A DNA stretch of 15,050 nt from Candidatus Bathyarchaeota archaeon (GTDB lineage: Archaea; Thermoproteota; Bathyarchaeia; Bathyarchaeales; Bathycorpusculaceae): contig DAOVFL010000007.1 in the NCBI GenBank assembly GCA_030672945.1, positions 1 to 15,050 of the forward strand, given 5' to 3'. The notes beneath the pieces were generated by a model. It saw only the letters and a list, made by a program, of their open reading frames with translations. It was not told the DNA's origin and did not search any database. A program made the position numbers and the translations under genes. Each line of letters starts with the position of its first letter. Position 1 is the stretch's first letter. Below, piece after piece: positions 5,977 through 14,510 of the stretch.

Positions 5977-8900
5977 CTAATTAACCTTCTTAACTTTTCT
6001 CTTCCTACCCCATGAAACATAAAGTGTGCAAGCAACACAAATAAGCAAAGAAGTTAAACTGACAGCTGATCCGTAGTAAAACCACCTCTGAGGCAGGAAC
6101 TCAACAGTCACAACCACTCTACCATCAGCATCTATCCAGAAACCATTCACTACACCAAAAAGCCGCACAGATTTAACAGTACGACCATTAAATGAAGCAA
6201 TCCACTCTGGATCGTAAACGGTAGAGAAGCAAAGCATGAAAGGCTCATCAACATCAATTTCAACAACAAACTTGGTCTGATCAATTTCTTTAACACTCAA
6301 AATTCTAGCCGGAACCGCATCTGAGGTTGGTTTGTTCCAAAAGCCATAACTTTCATTTGACTTCCCCAGCCATAAAACATCCAACTCTGCCCGTGCATTC
6401 CCTGATAAACTTGAGACTTCAATTTCATGCTTCCCAGAACTTAAGCTCACGGGACCGAAAAATGCCCAGCCAAACTCTTTCAAGTTAACCTCATACTCAT
6501 AGTAGCTTCCATCAACCCTCAAAAGCATGTTTCCCAAACCTCTAACTGTAAAGTTGTAGTTGCCACCGCACACAAGCTCCACACTCCTCGAAACCCTGGA
6601 ACCTGAAGTAAGGTAAACAATATCTCCGTTGCTTGCCTCTCCTCCATAACCACTAAACACCGAAGCATTCTCTCTAAGCATATCCGATTCACCCTCAAAC
6701 ACGTATAGCAAATCCTTACTTTGAAGACTGCTCTCGAACCTCTGATTCATTTCAGACGCCTTCTCCTCTGGCATAATAGCTATCAGGTTCACAGAATTAA
6801 AACCCTCAACATTTTCCAACGTTAAAACATGCGTGCCAGACGTCATGTTAAAAACATCTCTCCACACAAACCCGTTAACCTGACTTCGAGTATCAATGGT
6901 TCCAACAGGTAGGCCGTCAAGATAAAACGCCACTTTACCACCAGCACTATTCTCAAAAACTCTCACAAACAATTTAAAATCCTCAGTAGAAGCCAAATTA
7001 AATGGCAGGTCTAACTTAGCAGAAGGAGCCCATGTGAAAACAACACCTTTATCATAATCGAAATCCCAGCATTCAACACCAAGCTGTCCAAGATAAGAGT
7101 GAAAGGGCCCGCCTGACAAATCGGAAAGAGAAGCCTTAGACCAACATTCAGCTGGATTGTGACGCCTAGAAAAATCGAAGGGAGCAATAACAAGGCTTTC
7201 ATTAAGAAAGAAAGGCAAAACGTCACTTAACAAGTCACCGCTTAACACAAACGCGTCAGCATTCTCACAGCCGCTGGCGGCATTCTGATTCACAAAAACA
7301 ACCAAAAAATCCGACAAATTCAAAGTCTTTAAAGCGTTCAGCGCAATGAATTTGTCAAAACCGCCGCTAACAGCCACAACCCTTCCATAAGGCTGAAAAA
7401 CATTTTCAGACCAGCCTTTATTCTCAAAAACGTAGACAACCCCATCATGATTAACAATCTCCAAATCTCCATGATACTGAAGACTTTGAAACAAACGCTT
7501 AGCATATTCCACAGAAGTGGAATCGTTATGAAAAATTACGTAGCGAACATTCAATGGATCAAGGTAACTTGCAACGCAGTCGCTTCTGTTCTCCCACAAA
7601 ACCGTATTAAAATAGTTGAGGTAACCTCTAGAATACTTAGAGTAAGAGTCAAAGGTTGGTTTTGCTGAGGAATCCAGCTCAAAAACGCTTGACAAACCGT
7701 TGTAAACCCAAGTGGCACCATACTCCGCATAAGAAGGCAACCACAAAACCTGATAAGAAGCAGAATCATTTCCAAGCCAACTGTTCACACCATAAATCTC
7801 GCTTGGAATCTTCACGGGTTTGAAAGGACCTTCAAAATAATTGGTTGCGGAAGGCGTTATATAGACGAAAACCAAGGAAAAAAACAGAAGCATAAAAGCC
7901 AGCACGGTTACTTTTCTGAAAAATGCTCTTTTAAACCTACTAATTAACCCTATGACTCCAAGGCAGGCAAAAGCGAAAAGCATAGAATACGCTAAAGGAA
8001 GCAAAAGCGTCCACTTGTTAGGGTCTCTGAAAAGCCATCCGAAAGAAGCCAGAACTGGAGCGTCAAAACATAACCATTCATAAAAGCTTGGCAACGGAGA
8101 ACTCATTCCAGATGCAAGAAAAATGAGAACAACACTTAAAAGGGAAAGGTAGACGACAACCCTGTTCTTTCTATAGAAAATTAAAGCTAGAAAACAGACG
8201 GCTGGAACGGTTAAGCTTGCAAAAATCCAAAGAGTACTGGAGGGAAAAACTTCAAAAGAATGGCTGACTTTAGGCCACCAATAAGCAACAAGTCTAAAAA
8301 CGTTAAATAAATCACTGTTTCTACTGAGCATGTGCACGCCATCCAAGTGAAGGATATAGTCGGGATAGAGCGAACCGGTAGAAAGCAAATAATCAGCTAG
8401 AGGCAGTATCCAGAAAGCATTAACCAAAACATAGAGGACTATGAACAAAACAAGATTCTTAGTTTTAGGAACGAACTGCTTACGATTTAGCAACAAAAAA
8501 TAAGCGTACAGAGAAACAATCAGAAACGAAATAAAGAGAAGGCTATGGGGACTTGTGGAGGTAATGGAACAAAGCAGGACTAAAGCCAAAACTCGTTTCA
8601 AATCAACCTTGTCTTTATCAAATATTTGAATAGAAATTAGGAGTATTAACGGAAGGAAAGAGTAAGTTACGAGAAGAAAAATGTGATAGACCCTGTCCAT
8701 AACCCAAGGGTTAAAAGCATAAAAAAGCGAAGAAATAATGCAGCACAAAAAAACGGTTTTTCCATCCCTATTAAACTTGTTTAGAAAATGCCTCGCTGTA
8801 ACATACATTGAGAATCCAGATATTACCAAAGTGCTCACTATTACAAACTTGAAGAAAACTTCTGCAGGAGCGTTTACAATGTAGAATGGAAAATAAAAGA

Positions 8901-9192
8901 TTAGAAGATAGGGTAGTCTCATTGAACCAACATAGTTGAAGCTGTTTCTATTAGACCACAACGGGTAGTTGACTCTTAGAAATTGTCTTAATTCTAGGGT
9001 CGGCACAAAATCGCCGAACAAGACTGTTCCTTCTGCGAGTAAGAATCTTCCAACAAGGAGAAACATCATAACAACAATGATTGCTAGAGCTAATACAACA
9101 TCTATGTTTTCTAAAAGAAATTTATGAAAGACGTTTGTTTTGCGGCTTTTCATCTTCTCGACAATCCCATAGAAGAGCTTTAGTCTTCTCAA
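5977..9192 (-). CDS. Large GT-C-like membrane glycosyltransferase with long extracytosolic beta-rich region
   Basis: The 1071-residue protein has a polytopic N-terminal half (helices between about 30 and 450). Its first external loop carries F-G60-D61-F-V-P, the place where GT-C enzymes have their catalytic acid. R-D-P-N-K-W at 389-394 resembles the F-R-x-P motif of YfhO and archaeal GT-C proteins, and the loop pattern G-D...P-L-W...P also recalls AftD-type arabinosyltransferases. Residues about 450-1030 are extracytosolic, with many N-X-S/T sequons and several beta-sandwich-like segments that could bind glycan. The end has a YfhO-like module (YDPEWIASFNGRTV...), one last helix (about 1037-1060) and a basic tail RKRKVKK. 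Such enzymes use polyprenyl-phosphate sugars; the donor is unknown here. The start is TTG at 9192, close behind a TATA box; ATG 9153 (residue 14) is a plausible alternative. It stands divergent from a shorter paralogous gene. Third codon positions favour G and T, unlike the rml genes. Confidence 0.7.
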   Translation of the reverse strand: MRRLKLFYGIVEKMKSRKTNVFHKFLLENIDVVLALAIIVVMMFLLVGRFLLAEGTVLFGDFVPTLELRQFLRVNYPLWSNRNSFNYVGSMRLPYLLIFYFPFYIVNAPAEVFFKFVIVSTLVISGFSMYVTARHFLNKFNRDGKTVFLCCIISSLFYAFNPWVMDRVYHIFLLVTYSFLPLILLISIQIFDKDKVDLKRVLALVLLCSITSTSPHSLLFISFLIVSLYAYFLLLNRKQFVPKTKNLVLFIVLYVLVNAFWILPLADYLLSTGSLYPDYILHLDGVHMLSRNSDLFNVFRLVAYWWPKVSHSFEVFPSSTLWIFASLTVPAVCFLALIFYRKNRVVVYLSLLSVVLIFLASGMSSPLPSFYEWLCFDAPVLASFGWLFRDPNKWTLLLPLAYSMLFAFACLGVIGLISRFKRAFFRKVTVLAFMLLFFSLVFVYITPSATNYFEGPFKPVKIPSEIYGVNSWLGNDSASYQVLWLPSYAEYGATWVYNGLSSVFELDSSAKPTFDSYSKYSRGYLNYFNTVLWENRSDCVASYLDPLNVRYVIFHNDSTSVEYAKRLFQSLQYHGDLEIVNHDGVVYVFENKGWSENVFQPYGRVVAVSGGFDKFIALNALKTLNLSDFLVVFVNQNAASGCENADAFVLSGDLLSDVLPFFLNESLVIAPFDFSRRHNPAECWSKASLSDLSGGPFHSYLGQLGVECWDFDYDKGVVFTWAPSAKLDLPFNLASTEDFKLFVRVFENSAGGKVAFYLDGLPVGTIDTRSQVNGFVWRDVFNMTSGTHVLTLENVEGFNSVNLIAIMPEEKASEMNQRFESSLQSKDLLYVFEGESDMLRENASVFSGYGGEASNGDIVYLTSGSRVSRSVELVCGGNYNFTVRGLGNMLLRVDGSYYEYEVNLKEFGWAFFGPVSLSSGKHEIEVSSLSGNARAELDVLWLGKSNESYGFWNKPTSDAVPARILSVKEIDQTKFVVEIDVDEPFMLCFSTVYDPEWIASFNGRTVKSVRLFGVVNGFWIDADGRVVVTVEFLPQRWFYYGSAVSLTSLLICVACTLYVSWGRKRKVKKVN

Positions 9193-9220
9193 ACTTGATT
9201 AGCCATTATCGCAAAGTAGG

Positions 9221-9228
9221 TTATATAA
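9221..9228. promoter_or_regulatory. Palindromic TATA box shared by two divergent glycosyltransferase genes
   Basis: TTATATAA reads the same on both strands and is the only strong TATA match between the two genes. Transcription about 25 nt away would start near 9198 leftward and near 9250 rightward. That leaves a very short leader for the minus-strand TTG start (or about 45 nt to its ATG) and about 65 nt for the plus-strand gene. Confidence 0.5.
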
Positions 9229-9273
9229 GCTTGAAGAACAGCTAAAAAGTTTGAAGGATATAGAAACTGGTTA

Positions 9274-9289
9274 GCAGGATAATTCCTGC
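9274..9289 (+). promoter_or_regulatory. 6-bp inverted repeat in the leader of the plus-strand membrane gene
   Basis: GCAGGA-TAAT-TCCTGC is a perfect stem with a 4-base loop, located after the expected transcription start and before the ribosome site at 9304. It could be an operator half-site pair or a small mRNA hairpin. Confidence 0.3.
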
Positions 9290-9315
9290 AATACGCAATG
9301 AATAGAGGTGGCAGA

Positions 9316-11607
9316 TTGAAGGAGTTGAAAGAGAAGTTACATTTGAAACATACGGAATTATTAGTGCTGCTGATCTTTTTCTTGTTCAGCTTGCGAGTTT
9401 TGAATTGGTTTGAATATCCATATATAGTGGTTGGCGGTGATTTTAGACCGCCACTAGTCCATGAAGCCTTCCTTAAGCGTATCACATACACATGGGATGA
9501 AATAGACTTTGGCATACCCTCAGTCTATACGCCTAGAATCCTCGATCCATTCTATTTTTTTGTCACAGCTTTCCAAATTCTTGGTGTAAGCCTATACTTG
9601 TCGCAAATAATAGCTGTGTTTTTAATATATCTCTTTTCATCGATACTCATGTACATATTTGTTAAGCAAGTTACAAATGGCAACATTACAGCATCATTTG
9701 TGGCTGCCTTGTATCTGACTTCGAATGTGTATCTAATTAACGACAGAGAAGTAACTGCTATAGGATTTATGAATATTACACTAATAATTCTACCCTGTTT
9801 GGTAACATTTGTAAAAGGCATTAAGACATGCTCATATAAGTTAATGGCAGTTTCTGGAATACTATTCGTCTTAACGTACGCAACGTTTCCAAACTACCGG
9901 GCGAGTCTCATTTGCTTGTTTATGCTTGGTTTGGTTTTGCTCTTTTACTTTATGAGTAGAGGACTCGAGATTAGCTTGAATAGCCAAAAAAACTCACGCA
10001 AATTGTTCAAAGTTTTACTAGATACATCCCTGTTACGCCGTTATCTAAAACTCCTATTAGTATTTGCGCTAACAGTCCTACTGGCATCCTTTTGGTTAAT
10101 TACACTAATATTTTCAAATATTGATTTCTTAACTACAATGTATACAGAGATGGCCCCGCAATCTTTTACTGTCGCTGAACTCAAACTATATGACGTAACA
10201 AGATTTATTGCTTATTGGGGTTTTTATGACGGATGGGGTGGAAAGCCATACGTTCCTTATAGAGATGTATACCTAAATAACCCTCTAATCATAGCCTTAT
10301 CATATTCTCCAACAATCCTGGCTTTTGCGAGTCTGTTAATCCCCAAATCACGTAAGTTAACCATATATTTTAGTGGAGTAGCGGTGCTTTCTCTGCTTTT
10401 AACAAGTGCCTTTAATCCATATCTGGGTCAGCTTTATTCTGTGTTAATCAACATCCCATTAATGGCCACATTTAGAACATCAACCAATTGGATCTTCTTT
10501 GCAGTACTGTCCTACTGCATTTTGATCGGCATCACTTTTTCAACTTTATGTCATATGTTTAGGAAAAGAATATTGCACATGCTTGTATTAGGCATCGCGT
10601 TTGTACTTTTTCTCTCTACAACGTATCCTTTAACGACAGGCGATGTTACGAGAAACTGGCTTTCCCCTAACATCAAGGGGTCATATTTGCCATCTTCCTA
10701 TCACGAGCTCAATAATATGCTTCCCAGCGAATATTGGAGTATTCTACTCCCGCAGAGAAGCGTATATGTGGTCTATAACTTTACTAGAAGTCCTTTTGTT
10801 TGCGGAAACCCTTACCCGCTTATCTTTTCAAAACCCATAATATCCGGGACTGGAACTGAATATGTGCAGGTTAATCAAGACTTAATAAATAGATTTCACG
10901 AATTAATACGAACAAATACTAATGGCGTTTCCAAATTTCTAGGTATGGCAGGTATCAAATATGCTATTGTTGAAAAGAATATTGTGTGGGGCAGTTTATA
11001 TCCAGCGAGTGAGCTAAAATTGAATGAATGCAAAGATTTTCGTTTAGTAACAGAATGGGATGAAGTTGCAGTGTTTGAGAATACCTATGCATCACAGAAG
11101 CTTTATGTAGCTGATAACATCATCATTTACTCTACTTTGGATGATATGCAGAATTTTTCTGCAAATTCCACATGGAGCACTCTTCGACACTCTGCATTTG
11201 TCAATGCGAATGCATCGAATGGTCTAACAGATAAAACGTTAAGGGCACCCGAAAACTTTGCCTGGAAAGAAGTGTCTCCAACAAGTTACGAAGCACATCT
11301 AACTTCGAAGGGCCCGTTCATTCTAGTTTTTTTGGAGCGCTACGATGAACACTGGAAGGTAAATGTAAATGGAAAACTCATTCGAGAAACGAATCATCAA
11401 AAAGTAAACGCTTTCGCTAACGGCTGGCTAATACACGACACCGGAAACCTTGCAATAACAATACAGTATGAAACGCAGAACCTCCTCGCAGTATCAGTTG
11501 TTGCCTCAGTGATTTTACCCACACTCTTACTCACATTCCTGAGCAGAAGAGACATTAAAAGAGTTGCCTCTTTAATCCAGCGTAGATTTAAACGGAAAAT
11601 CGACTAA
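9316..11607 (+). CDS. GT-C-like membrane glycosyltransferase with C-terminal extracytosolic YfhO-like domain
   Basis: I chose TTG 9316 (763 aa) because AGAGGTGG lies four to five bases before it; the in-frame ATG at 9298 has no ribosome site and would place this site inside the gene. The N-terminal half is polytopic. After the first helix the external loop has G-G41-D42-F-R-P-P, matching the G-D-F-x-P of the divergent large gene and the catalytic-acid position of GT-C enzymes. F-R-T-S-T-N-W further on resembles its R-D-P-N-K-W. The C-terminal part (from about residue 450) is external and beta-rich, with sequons such as NFT, NFS and NST, and has the module YDEHWKVNVNGK...NAFANGWLI...ITIQYETQ, aligned with the C-terminus of the large paralogue and with YfhO. 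A last helix and basic tail (RRFKRKID) follow. It likely transfers a sugar from a polyprenyl-phosphate donor; the acceptor is unknown. Its codon third positions are G/T-rich for most of the length, unlike other plus-strand genes here. Confidence 0.7.
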   Translation: MKELKEKLHLKHTELLVLLIFFLFSLRVLNWFEYPYIVVGGDFRPPLVHEAFLKRITYTWDEIDFGIPSVYTPRILDPFYFFVTAFQILGVSLYLSQIIAVFLIYLFSSILMYIFVKQVTNGNITASFVAALYLTSNVYLINDREVTAIGFMNITLIILPCLVTFVKGIKTCSYKLMAVSGILFVLTYATFPNYRASLICLFMLGLVLLFYFMSRGLEISLNSQKNSRKLFKVLLDTSLLRRYLKLLLVFALTVLLASFWLITLIFSNIDFLTTMYTEMAPQSFTVAELKLYDVTRFIAYWGFYDGWGGKPYVPYRDVYLNNPLIIALSYSPTILAFASLLIPKSRKLTIYFSGVAVLSLLLTSAFNPYLGQLYSVLINIPLMATFRTSTNWIFFAVLSYCILIGITFSTLCHMFRKRILHMLVLGIAFVLFLSTTYPLTTGDVTRNWLSPNIKGSYLPSSYHELNNMLPSEYWSILLPQRSVYVVYNFTRSPFVCGNPYPLIFSKPIISGTGTEYVQVNQDLINRFHELIRTNTNGVSKFLGMAGIKYAIVEKNIVWGSLYPASELKLNECKDFRLVTEWDEVAVFENTYASQKLYVADNIIIYSTLDDMQNFSANSTWSTLRHSAFVNANASNGLTDKTLRAPENFAWKEVSPTSYEAHLTSKGPFILVFLERYDEHWKVNVNGKLIRETNHQKVNAFANGWLIHDTGNLAITIQYETQNLLAVSVVASVILPTLLLTFLSRRDIKRVASLIQRRFKRKID

Positions 11608-11611
11608 ACCA

Positions 11612-11637
11612 AAAAGGGTCTGCAGCTGCAAAAAAAA
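11612..11637 (-). terminator. T-tract terminator of the minus-strand glycosyltransferase cluster
   Basis: On the minus strand, T8 (11637-11630) and T5 (11616-11612) flank a 10-bp palindrome TGCAGCTGCA, within 40 bases after the last minus-strand stop. The plus-strand gene ends 4 bases outside it, so the 43-bp space serves two converging units. Confidence 0.45.
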
Positions 11638-11650
11638 CTGCTGCAATTAT

Positions 11651-12475
11651 TCAAAGTTTTGCTGCTACAATTCCAATAGTAGTCGCTGCATACCTTACAA
11701 CTTGATAAATAGCAAAACCCACTATCAGAAGAGGGCTGCTGAAAAAATTAAAAACGCCTTTAACATAACTTGCTCTCAATGGACTTAGTTGACTTAAAGC
11801 TTTTTTCGGATTTTTTCTAATGAACCTTCCAATATTTTTTCCATAATAATAATGTTTCCGAACTATTTCCGCCAAAGTTTTTGGTTCTCCAATATGAGTT
11901 TCTCCCGCATTAATTCGCCCAATTTTGTAACTGTTTTTCAAAAGTCTATTTTGAAGGTCATAGTCATCTCCTGCCACAAGGGTTTCATCAAATCCCCCTA
12001 CAGCTAAAAACACTTCTTTTTTCCAAAAACGCGCTGCAACATTAAGTTCATCGTTCCTGTAGCAATCCCTCTCCGCCTTCCTAACCCTAGCCCAAAAACT
12101 AACAGTCGGATCAGAAGTGTTATGAATGAGGATCGCATCGTAACCAGACTTTTCGCAACTCTCAACCGCCTCTCGAATAACATCAGGTTGAAGCACAAAG
12201 TCCGAATCCACTCTATAGATGTACTTTCCTCTCGCCTTCTCAACACCGAAATTAACCTGCACACCTCTTTCCGGGCCTTTCAAAAGAACCCTAGCGCCAT
12301 ATTTCTTGGCAATTTGCCTAGTTCTGTCACTTGAATAGTTGTCAACAACAAAAATCTCCAAGTTTCTATAGCTCTGTTCAATCAATGACTTCAAGCACTT
12401 TTCAATGGTGGCTTCTGAGTTTCTTGTGGGAATAACGACTGAAACCAAAGGTGGTTTTAGACTCAACTCCTGCAC
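11651..12475 (-). CDS. GT2-family glycosyltransferase (tandem copy, distal)
   Basis: A 274-residue GT-A fold enzyme that would add a sugar from a nucleotide-sugar donor on the cytosolic face. V-S-V-V-I-P-T-R-N-S starts at 11, V-V-D-N-Y-S-S-D-R-T at about 43-52, the metal-binding D90-S-D92 follows, and G-D170-D171-Y-D-L occupies the usual acid motif. A hydrophobic stretch at about 244-268 suggests a membrane-associated C-terminus. The start is GTG 12475 with GGAGGG four bases upstream. It is a clear paralogue of the next gene upstream: both begin M-Q-x-L-S, share N-S-E-x-x-x-E-K-C-L and keep a (K/R)-K-(H/Y)-Y-Y-Y-G-K motif near 207-213. It is the last gene of the cluster and would be transcribed after the other GT genes. 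Donor and acceptor cannot be read from sequence; rhamnose from the rml pathway is one possibility. Confidence 0.82.
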   Translation of the reverse strand: MQELSLKPPLVSVVIPTRNSEATIEKCLKSLIEQSYRNLEIFVVDNYSSDRTRQIAKKYGARVLLKGPERGVQVNFGVEKARGKYIYRVDSDFVLQPDVIREAVESCEKSGYDAILIHNTSDPTVSFWARVRKAERDCYRNDELNVAARFWKKEVFLAVGGFDETLVAGDDYDLQNRLLKNSYKIGRINAGETHIGEPKTLAEIVRKHYYYGKNIGRFIRKNPKKALSQLSPLRASYVKGVFNFFSSPLLIVGFAIYQVVRYAATTIGIVAAKL

Positions 12476-12486
12476 TCAACCCTCCA

Positions 12487-12540
12487 TTATGCGACTCTAA
12501 CAATCCTCATGAACCCATCAACTACTTTATTCCAACTAAA
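12487..12540 (-). pseudogene. Remnant of a GT4 gene 3' end between the tandem GT2 genes
   Basis: Read on the minus strand out of frame with the upstream GT2, these 54 bases encode F-S-W-N-K-V-V-D-G-F-M-R-I-V-R-V-A-stop. This mirrors the last residues of the GT4 gene (F-S-W-D-E-V-A-D-E-F-M-K-V-V-R-A-V-stop at 13373-13426). By hand alignment 40 of 54 bases match. The distance from its stop to the next GTG is 11 nt, exactly as between the GT4 stop and its GT2 neighbour. It overlaps the last five codons and stop of the upstream GT2. It is the scar of a tandem duplication with a period of about 886 bp. Confidence 0.85.
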
Positions 12541-13361
12541 GCCTGCGCACCTGAAACCATCGCCAAATATTCTAGGCTTTTTAAAAGAATTACACCAAAC
12601 GCAAGTTCTGGTCTGCTCAAAAACCTTCTATAACTCTTTACGAAAAGGTAAAACCTAAACCCCACGCTTGTCTGCATTCTCGAGTAGTCCCTATACTTAT
12701 GCTCATACACCTGAATCGTTTTCCCATAATAATATTTCTTTCTAAGCCACGTAATAAGTGAAAAATTCTCTTCATGATGAAGTATTACAGAATTGATTCT
12801 TGCAAAAACGTTGTATCCCTTTTTCTGAATCTTATAGGGCAAGGTAGATTCTTCAAAAAAAATCAAATTCTCCTCGTATCCTCCAACTTCTTTCACAAGC
12901 TTTGTTGGAAAAAACCTCGCTGATTCAACAACTGACCCGGCGTAGAAACTTCTCTCAAAGTCGCGAACTTTCACCCAAAAACTGTTCCCAACGGAACGTT
13001 CAGGTATCACGACTCCTCCAACATGCGATTCGCTCTCCACAAGATCAATGCACTCGCTTACTACATTAGGAGTAAGTTCCATATCCGAATCAACAAAAAC
13101 CAAATATTCCCCAAATGAATGTCTAACTCCTTCATTCTTAGCTGCAGCCCTACCCACCTTAGGATTTTTAATTATCTTACATCCATACCTCTCAGCGATT
13201 CCAATTGTAGAATCAGTCGACTCATCATCAACAACAATTATTTCCAACCTCTCATACGTTTGTCTTTTCAGAGAACTGAGACATTTTTCTAGAAACCTCT
13301 CGGAGTTAAATGTTGGAATGATTACTGAAACTAAAGGCTGTCTTGCACTCAACTTTTGCAC
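12522..13361 (-). CDS. GT2-family glycosyltransferase (tandem copy, proximal)
   Basis: A 279-residue GT-A fold enzyme and paralogue of the gene downstream. V-S-V-I-I-P-T-F-N-S starts at 11, V-V-D-D-E-S-T-D-S-T at about 43-52, the metal-binding D91-S-D93 is present, and F-F-E170-E171 holds the acidic catalytic-base position. K-K-Y-Y-Y-G-K lies near 208-214. A hydrophobic C-terminal stretch (about 252-275) may sit in the membrane. The start is GTG 13361, 11 nt after the GT4 stop, with GGGGA as a modest ribosome site, so it is co-transcribed with GT4. Its C-terminus is not native: the last residues (A-L-V-G-I-K) are read out of frame from the remnant of a GT4 tail, which has replaced whatever ended the ancestral gene. 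The catalytic domain is complete, so activity is likely. Sugar specificity is unknown. Confidence 0.82.
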   Translation of the reverse strand: MQKLSARQPLVSVIIPTFNSERFLEKCLSSLKRQTYERLEIIVVDDESTDSTIGIAERYGCKIIKNPKVGRAAAKNEGVRHSFGEYLVFVDSDMELTPNVVSECIDLVESESHVGGVVIPERSVGNSFWVKVRDFERSFYAGSVVESARFFPTKLVKEVGGYEENLIFFEESTLPYKIQKKGYNVFARINSVILHHEENFSLITWLRKKYYYGKTIQVYEHKYRDYSRMQTSVGFRFYLFVKSYRRFLSRPELAFGVILLKSLEYLAMVSGAQALVGIK

Positions 13362-13372
13362 TTAAATCCCCG

Positions 13373-14473
13373 CTAAACGGCTCTAACAACCTTCATAAAC
13401 TCATCTGCCACCTCATCCCAACTAAAACTTCTAGAATACTCTAAAGCCTTTTCTGAAAGCCGAACCCTCAAGGCGTCATTCGTCAAAACATGAATAATCG
13501 CTTCAGCTAAAACCCCCACATCACTAGACTTAACAAGAAGCCCTGTTTCACCATCTATTATGGCATTCCTCAATCCAGCCACATCGTAGGCAACGCATGG
13601 CACACCTAAAGCATTTGCTTCAATCACGTTTAACCCAAAACCCTCTCTAACACTTGGATTAACTAAAACCCAAGCTTTCTTAATCAAGTTTCTCCTCGCC
13701 TTATTCGAAACTGCCCCAAAAAACCTAACTCCTTCACAAGCATTTTCCATCAACTTCTTCTTGAAATAACCGTCACCAATCATCCATAGTTCCGCTTCTG
13801 GAATTTTTCCTTTAACGATCTTGAATGCTTCAACAGCGTGGTCAGGTCTCTTGGCTTTCTTTAACCTGCCTGCAAAAACTATCACGGGATACTTCTCTTT
13901 CTCACCCAATTTTTTTAAAGGCATAAAATTCAATCCTTCACCAACCACAAAAACCGTTTCAAACCCCAAATCAACCAGATCCTTCCTAGTGCTCTCTGAA
14001 ACTGTCACCGTTGCAGTTTTCTTGTAATTGTTTAACCATCTCTCCTCAAGAAAATAATATCCCAAATAGTTTATCGGAAACCGAGTCTCATAAAGCCAAT
14101 ATTCCCTAGCTAACTGATGTATCAAAGCAATGATTTTTTCACCGTTTTTTACAAACTTTGGTGTTAAGAAAGGCATGGTGTTAATTTCATCAATAACAAC
14201 ATCGTATCCCTCCCGTGAAAAACGCCTATTGTACAATTTTTTAGCCTTCCAGTAAACCGAATACTTTCCGCCTTCCCTAACAATTCTAACCTTATCAACA
14301 ACCTCTTCATCACGACTACCTTTAAACTTGGAAGTGAAGAGCGTGACATCATGCCCAGCTTCTGCCCACCTCTTCAAAACTTCACGAGTGAAAACCTCAG
14401 CTCCACCTATCTCGGGATTCACCCAGCAACGCCAATTAAACACTAAAACCTTAAACCTTTCCACCTTTCTCAC
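13373..14473 (-). CDS. GT4-family glycosyltransferase (GT-B fold)
   Basis: A retaining GT-B glycosyltransferase that would transfer a sugar from a nucleotide donor to a lipid-linked acceptor in the cytosol. The N-terminal domain starts V-L-V-F-N-W and has the G-G-A-E acceptor loop (about 23-26). The C-terminal donor domain has F-A-G-R-L-K-K-A-K-R-P-D and the diagnostic E-G-F-G-L-N-V-I-E stretch with E277 and E285 (E-X7-E), followed by A-L-G-V-P-C-V-A. Length (367 aa) is normal. Start choice is uncertain: the frame extends to TTG 14512, but a TATA-like box at 14511-14519 would start transcription near 14490, which favours GTG 14473 or GTG 14464; no strong ribosome site separates them. It is followed after 11 nt by a GT2 gene. 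The last 18 codons recur as a decayed copy at 12487-12540, so this gene was once partly duplicated. Confidence 0.83.
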   Translation of the reverse strand: MRKVERFKVLVFNWRCWVNPEIGGAEVFTREVLKRWAEAGHDVTLFTSKFKGSRDEEVVDKVRIVREGGKYSVYWKAKKLYNRRFSREGYDVVIDEINTMPFLTPKFVKNGEKIIALIHQLAREYWLYETRFPINYLGYYFLEERWLNNYKKTATVTVSESTRKDLVDLGFETVFVVGEGLNFMPLKKLGEKEKYPVIVFAGRLKKAKRPDHAVEAFKIVKGKIPEAELWMIGDGYFKKKLMENACEGVRFFGAVSNKARRNLIKKAWVLVNPSVREGFGLNVIEANALGVPCVAYDVAGLRNAIIDGETGLLVKSSDVGVLAEAIIHVLTNDALRVRLSEKALEYSRSFSWDEVADEFMKVVRAV

Positions 14474-14510
14474 GTTTTCTCTGAATACAAAACCTAATTC
14501 GATTACACAC

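Noticed and set aside
9189..9515. A 108-residue minus-strand frame over the divergent promoter and the 5' end of the plus-strand membrane gene
   Set aside because: It is antisense to a well-supported gene, has no recognisable domain, and spans the shared promoter region; its last codons overlap the start of the large minus-strand gene.
11600..11653. Hydrophobic in-frame continuation (I-I-A-A-V-F-F-A-A-A) after the stop of the distal GT2, hinting at a premature stop
   Set aside because: The stretch comes largely from the T8 terminator tract and GCA/GCT repeats and runs into the opposite gene; without a homologue with a longer C-terminus it is more likely chance.
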